Source: Anaerolineales bacterium UBA3905
Lineage (GTDB): Bacteria; Chloroflexota; Anaerolineae; Caldilineales; Caldilineaceae
Assembly: GCA_002391565.1 (NCBI GenBank)
Contig: DGFH01000014.1
Coordinates: 1-13,971 of the forward strand
DNA length: 13,971 bases
Direction: 5' to 3'
Shown here: positions 11,328 to 13,971 of the stretch, in pieces
Layout: every line of letters begins with the position of its first letter
Position numbering within the stretch: position 1 is the stretch's first letter
The notes under the pieces: generated by a model
The model's input: the letters and a program-made list of their open reading frames with translations, nothing else
Database searches by the model: none
What the model was told of the DNA's origin: nothing
Position numbers and translations under genes: made by a program

Positions 11328-11356
11328 TTTATACCCGATCCAATTCAAGAATCCAA
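11328..11356 (-). promoter_or_regulatory. Candidate promoter for the minus-strand carboxylase operon
   Basis: On the minus strand TTGGAT (11351-11356, weak -35) is followed after 17 bases by TATAAA (11328-11333, five of six to -10). The transcript would start near 11321 and carry a leader of about 235 bases to the membrane protein ATG at 11086. It faces the plus-strand candidate, with predicted start points only a few bases apart, so the two could interfere. Confidence 0.27.
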
Positions 11357-11366
11357 AGTATATCTA

Positions 11367-12218
11367 ATGAACGCAAGCACAAATCATCACACTATTCTCG
11401 ACATTACCCGTATTGCCATCAATCTCAGACAGGCTGTGATCGGCCATGCGCTTGACTATCATGGCACAGTCGCCAGCACGATGCAGATCGCACATCAGCT
11501 GGCAGCAGACCCGGCGACGCGCTCTGGTACAGTCGTCGTGGCCGAGGAACAGACAGCAGGACAGGGGCGACTGCAGCGCCAGTGGCATGCACCGATGGCG
11601 CAAGCCCTGTTGGTCAGCCTCATCTTGAAAGAGGAGCATTTACCCGCCAATCTCGCCCAACTGCCGATGATGGCCGGGGTGGCGACGGTGCGCGCTATCG
11701 TCGCGCTGGCCCCGGAGCTAATCGAAGATATCGGGCTGAAATGGCCCAATGATATTGTGGTGGGCGAAGACCTGGCGCATGCCCGCAAAGTAGGCGGCAT
11801 CTTGATCGAGACCTCCTTTGTGCGCGACCAGGTCGATTACGCCATTGTCGGCATCGGCATCAATGTGAATCAAGCCGCCGACGCATTGCCCGATGTGCCT
11901 GCCAGCGCCCCACCCCCGACCAGCCTACGGCTGGAGATGGGGCGCATGTTGGATCGCACCGCACTGTTGGTGGCGCTCTGTCAGGCATGGGAGAAACTGG
12001 TTGCCCCACAGGCGGCTACGCATGACATTTATCACGAGTGGCGCAGCCTGTTATTGACGCTGGGACAACCGGTGACGGTCATCATGCACGGCGACAGCGA
12101 ACGTAGCTTTACCGGCGTCGCCGTCGATGTCACCGCTGATGGCGCCCTGGTGGTCGTGGATGACGCCGGTCATTCGCATCGACTCGATGCAGGAGATGTT
12201 TCGACACGTTTGCCGTGA
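11367..12218 (+). CDS. Biotin--[acetyl-CoA-carboxylase] ligase, single-function type
   Basis: 283 residues. Catalytic domain motifs in order: G-T-V-A-S-T-M-Q-I-A (33-42), the biotin-binding loop G-Q-G-R-L-Q-R-Q-W (65-73), L-K-W-P-N-D-I-V-V (124-132), K-V-G-G-I-L-I-E (141-148) and V-G-I-G-I-N-V-N (161-168). A small C-terminal beta domain ends with R-L-D-A-G-D-V-S. Reaction: ATP plus biotin gives biotinyl-AMP, then transfer to the carrier lysine. There is no N-terminal helix-turn-helix, so it should not act as a repressor as E. coli BirA does. The loop usually reads G-R-G-R-x-G-R-x-W; here Arg is Gln at the second position and Gly is Gln at the sixth. No Shine-Dalgarno sequence precedes the ATG. 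The natural substrate is very likely the carrier protein encoded at 5258-5755. The stop overlaps the next gene. Confidence 0.93.
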   Translation: MNASTNHHTILDITRIAINLRQAVIGHALDYHGTVASTMQIAHQLAADPATRSGTVVVAEEQTAGQGRLQRQWHAPMAQALLVSLILKEEHLPANLAQLPMMAGVATVRAIVALAPELIEDIGLKWPNDIVVGEDLAHARKVGGILIETSFVRDQVDYAIVGIGINVNQAADALPDVPASAPPPTSLRLEMGRMLDRTALLVALCQAWEKLVAPQAATHDIYHEWRSLLLTLGQPVTVIMHGDSERSFTGVAVDVTADGALVVVDDAGHSHRLDAGDVSTRLP

Positions 12219-13971
12219 AGATTTCTGAGCTTTCACGACCGATTAGCCATAGCGGGTTGTTGGGTATTGGCCTGACAGCGCTGTTGTGGGCGCTCTTGGG
12301 GGGGATGGTGGCGCTCGCCCCGGTTCAGCGCGTCGTGGCGGCGCCGCTGACGCTCCCACTGCAGCAAGGGCCAGATGTACTACCGGGCGTCGTCTTTACC
12401 AAGACAGTCGTCATTGCCGCATCTCTGGCTGATGCGGAGACAGCCTGCCAGACGAACACCGCAACCACTGTCATCGCTGCTCCCAACTCGACGGTCTACT
12501 ACTGCTATACACTCACCAACAGCAGCCCAACCGCGATCACCCTGCAGACGCTCTTCGATGACAATGGCGCTACAGTCGTGGAGTGGGCGCCAGGTCAGAC
12601 GCTGGCGCCCGGCGGCGCCATCATCCCTGCGGCTGAAGATGGACTGGTGCGCGCCGTTGTTATTCCCGGCAACGCCGCTTCCAATATGACGATTACTGCG
12701 CGCGCCCAGTGGACAGTGGAGCAGAACGGCGTTGCCTATCTGGTGCAATCCCAGGCAGCCACAACGATTGATGTGGTGGCGCCGCGCCTTGCCGCCAGAC
12801 TCAACGTTGGGACAATTGCGCTTGCCACCTGTCCGACCGCCACCACCAGCGCGGCTATCCCCATCACCAACAACGCGTATGGCGTGGCGTACTTCTGTCT
12901 ATATCTCACCAATACAGGCGACATCACACTCACCAACCATACGGTCTCGATCCCGGCGTTGGGCATCGTTGACGCCACCTTTGCTGCTGACCTCCCACCC
13001 CTCAATGGCGCGATCAGTATCACCAGCGGCATGAGTCTGAACCTTCCCTGGACGGCGAACCTGCGTCAGGTCGTGCGTAATGCCTCGCTGACCGCTACTG
13101 CCATCGTCACGTCGACAGCGTCAGCACGCCCCGATTTAAGCGCCAGCTCGGCGGCGGTCGCCACCGTCACCGGTCCATCCGGGACAATTCAGGTGAGCCG
13201 CTACTTTGCCAGTAATCCGGAGGAATGCTTCCGCGACTTCACTGACTCTGCGCAGCCAGGGTATGTCACCTATTACTGCCTGGTCATCCAAAACACCACA
13301 GCGACTTCACCCACTAACCCACTGGCGCCACTGACAATGCACGAGGTGTACGACGCCGCCACCCAACAACGCGTCATCATCCCCAACTATACAATTTCGT
13401 CCACCGAAGTGCTGACAGTGACAAATCAATTCCTGGCAAGTCGTGGATTGGCGCAGATTCTGGGGCCGGTGCGCTTTCCCAATCCCGGCGTCTTCCAAAG
13501 CTCCGCCGCCGTCACCTCGACCAACCCGACCTTTGGATACCGGGCGATCGCCACCAGCAACGCCCCGCAGCTGACCATCAACACCCCTCAGCCCGACACA
13601 CCAACACCCACCAATACCCCGTTGCCGACCTGGACGCCCTTGCCAACCTGGACGCCTATTCCAATCCCGCCCACCTGGACAGTGGCGCCCACCTGGACGC
13701 CGGCGCCCACCTGGACGCCCTCTCCCACAGTGATTATCATTACGACGCCGGGCGGTTTCCCACCTACACCCTATCCGCAGATCGGGCCGGGTGGCCTGGC
13801 GACGCCGACGCCCAACCCTTTTGCACCGCCGGTAGCGCTCGATCCTTTTGCACAAACGGCGACGGCAGCCGTGCTTTTTGGCTTTGTCACACCGTCCGAT
13901 CCCTTTGCGCAGACAGCCACAGCGCAGGCGATCTTCGGCATTCCGCCCGCCGATCCCTTTGCGCAGACGGC
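12215..13971 (+). CDS. Secreted or surface protein with Ig-like repeats and Pro/Thr-rich tail (partial)
   Basis: An open frame of 585 codons runs to the window end, so the C-terminus is missing. The start is a GTG whose last two bases are the first two of the ligase TGA (GTGA overlap); AGGAGA lies 18 bases upstream, far for a ribosome site, so coupling is likely. The first in-frame ATG (12305) would cut off most of the signal helix (about 15-36, G-L-L-G-I-G-L-T-A-L-L-W), so GTG is preferred; V-V-A-A-P is a possible cleavage site. Residues about 60-450 hold three beta-rich modules, each with a Cys pair in the form C-x16-21-C, the second Cys within a [VY]-[TA]-Y-[YF]-C-hydrophobic strand (C78/C97, C206/C228, C338/C355), similar to bacterial DUF11-like adhesive repeats. 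Then T-W-T-P repeats (472-502) and D-P-F-A-Q-T-A-T repeats (543 onward). The role is unknown; a cell-surface stalk or envelope protein is the likeliest. Confidence 0.85.
   Translation, partial: MKISELSRPISHSGLLGIGLTALLWALLGGMVALAPVQRVVAAPLTLPLQQGPDVLPGVVFTKTVVIAASLADAETACQTNTATTVIAAPNSTVYYCYTLTNSSPTAITLQTLFDDNGATVVEWAPGQTLAPGGAIIPAAEDGLVRAVVIPGNAASNMTITARAQWTVEQNGVAYLVQSQAATTIDVVAPRLAARLNVGTIALATCPTATTSAAIPITNNAYGVAYFCLYLTNTGDITLTNHTVSIPALGIVDATFAADLPPLNGAISITSGMSLNLPWTANLRQVVRNASLTATAIVTSTASARPDLSASSAAVATVTGPSGTIQVSRYFASNPEECFRDFTDSAQPGYVTYYCLVIQNTTATSPTNPLAPLTMHEVYDAATQQRVIIPNYTISSTEVLTVTNQFLASRGLAQILGPVRFPNPGVFQSSAAVTSTNPTFGYRAIATSNAPQLTINTPQPDTPTPTNTPLPTWTPLPTWTPIPIPPTWTVAPTWTPAPTWTPSPTVIIITTPGGFPPTPYPQIGPGGLATPTPNPFAPPVALDPFAQTATAAVLFGFVTPSDPFAQTATAQAIFGIPPADPFAQT
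13628..13720 (+). repeat. Coding T-W-T-P repeat
   Basis: Five P-T-W-T-[PV] units (T472 to P502 of the secreted protein) are encoded by a recurring ACCTGGACGCC core. Spacing is 6 to 9 residues. It forms a rigid, probably extended Pro-rich stalk. Similar 'TPTP/TWTP' linkers are common in Chloroflexota surface proteins. Confidence 0.85.
13841..13971 (+). repeat. Coding D-P-F-A-Q-T-A-T repeat, continuing past window end
   Basis: Three D-P-F-A-Q-T units begin at residues 543, 562 and 580 of the secreted protein, a period of 18-19 residues. Between them lies a hydrophobic stretch with a shared [LI]-F-G core (A-A-V-L-F-G-F; A-Q-A-I-F-G-I). The third copy is cut by the window edge, so the number of copies is unknown. 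Confidence 0.85.

Larger units (their letters stand above)
11087..11366. other. Divergent intergenic region (280 bases)
   Basis: It separates the minus-strand carboxylase operon from the plus-strand biotin ligase gene. It contains a short heptamer pair AAGGTTC-AAGGTGC (11113-11126), an 8-base GC palindrome GGGCGCCC (11159-11166) followed by a GCGCC/GGCGC stem (11161-11165 with 11174-11178), and the two candidate promoters listed separately. A minus-strand frame of 71 codons crosses it but shows no protein-like features. No tRNA, riboswitch or BirA-type operator was recognised. Confidence 0.6.

Noticed and set aside
11133..11348. A 71-codon minus-strand open frame in the divergent intergenic region
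   Set aside because: No hydrophobic pattern, no good ribosome site and no recognisable motif; it would overlap both promoter candidates.
13307..13855. A 182-codon minus-strand open frame opposite the secreted protein tail
   Set aside because: It consists of Gly/Arg-rich low complexity that mirrors the Pro/Thr repeat on the other strand.

Overview
The window is about 14 kb of moderately GC-rich bacterial DNA, densely packed with genes. No rRNA, tRNA, insertion sequence or CRISPR array is visible. Two predicted surface or secreted proteins carry long Pro/Thr-rich 'TPTP'/'TWTP' low-complexity tails, which, together with short heptamer repeats between genes and the general gene style, suggests a filamentous Chloroflexota bacterium (Anaerolineae or Caldilineae-like). 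This taxonomic guess is inference; no marker gene in the window settles it.

Layout. (1) Bases 1-1772, plus strand: the 3' end of an enoyl-CoA hydratase gene, overlapping by a few bases a gene for a DAO-type FAD-dependent oxidoreductase. (2) Bases 1802-3796, minus strand: a ThpR-type RNA 2',3'-cyclic phosphodiesterase and, upstream of it, a membrane-anchored extracellular protein with a fibronectin-like domain and ten copies of a D-A-F-G-N-P motif. (3) Bases 3883-5185, minus strand: a Sco1/SenC lipoprotein and a thioredoxin-fold protein that has lost its active-site cysteines. (4) Bases 5258-11086, minus strand: a probable operon, in transcription order a small membrane protein, a zinc-binding MDR oxidoreductase, an acyl-CoA carboxylase carboxyltransferase, an unrecognised 191-residue protein, biotin carboxylase and biotin carboxyl carrier protein. 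(5) Bases 11367-13971, plus strand: a biotin protein ligase without DNA-binding domain, and overlapping its stop codon the start of a large secreted protein with cysteine-paired Ig-like repeats, cut by the window end.

How it fits together: the three carboxylase subunits (biotin carboxylase, carrier, carboxyltransferase) form a complete biotin-dependent acyl-CoA carboxylase (acetyl-CoA and/or propionyl-CoA), and the divergent ligase would biotinylate the carrier at its E-A-M-K-M motif. The enoyl-CoA hydratase and the MDR oxidoreductase are compatible with acyl-CoA chemistry nearby, but nothing here proves a shared pathway.

Most interesting leads: the unknown protein placed between carboxylase subunit genes; a 21-bp heptamer-built inverted repeat just upstream of that gene; a Cys at the usual acyl-CoA specificity position of the carboxyltransferase; an unusual biotin-binding loop in the ligase; the cysteine-less thioredoxin-like partner of Sco; and two surface proteins on opposite strands that both carry D-[AP]-F repeats.
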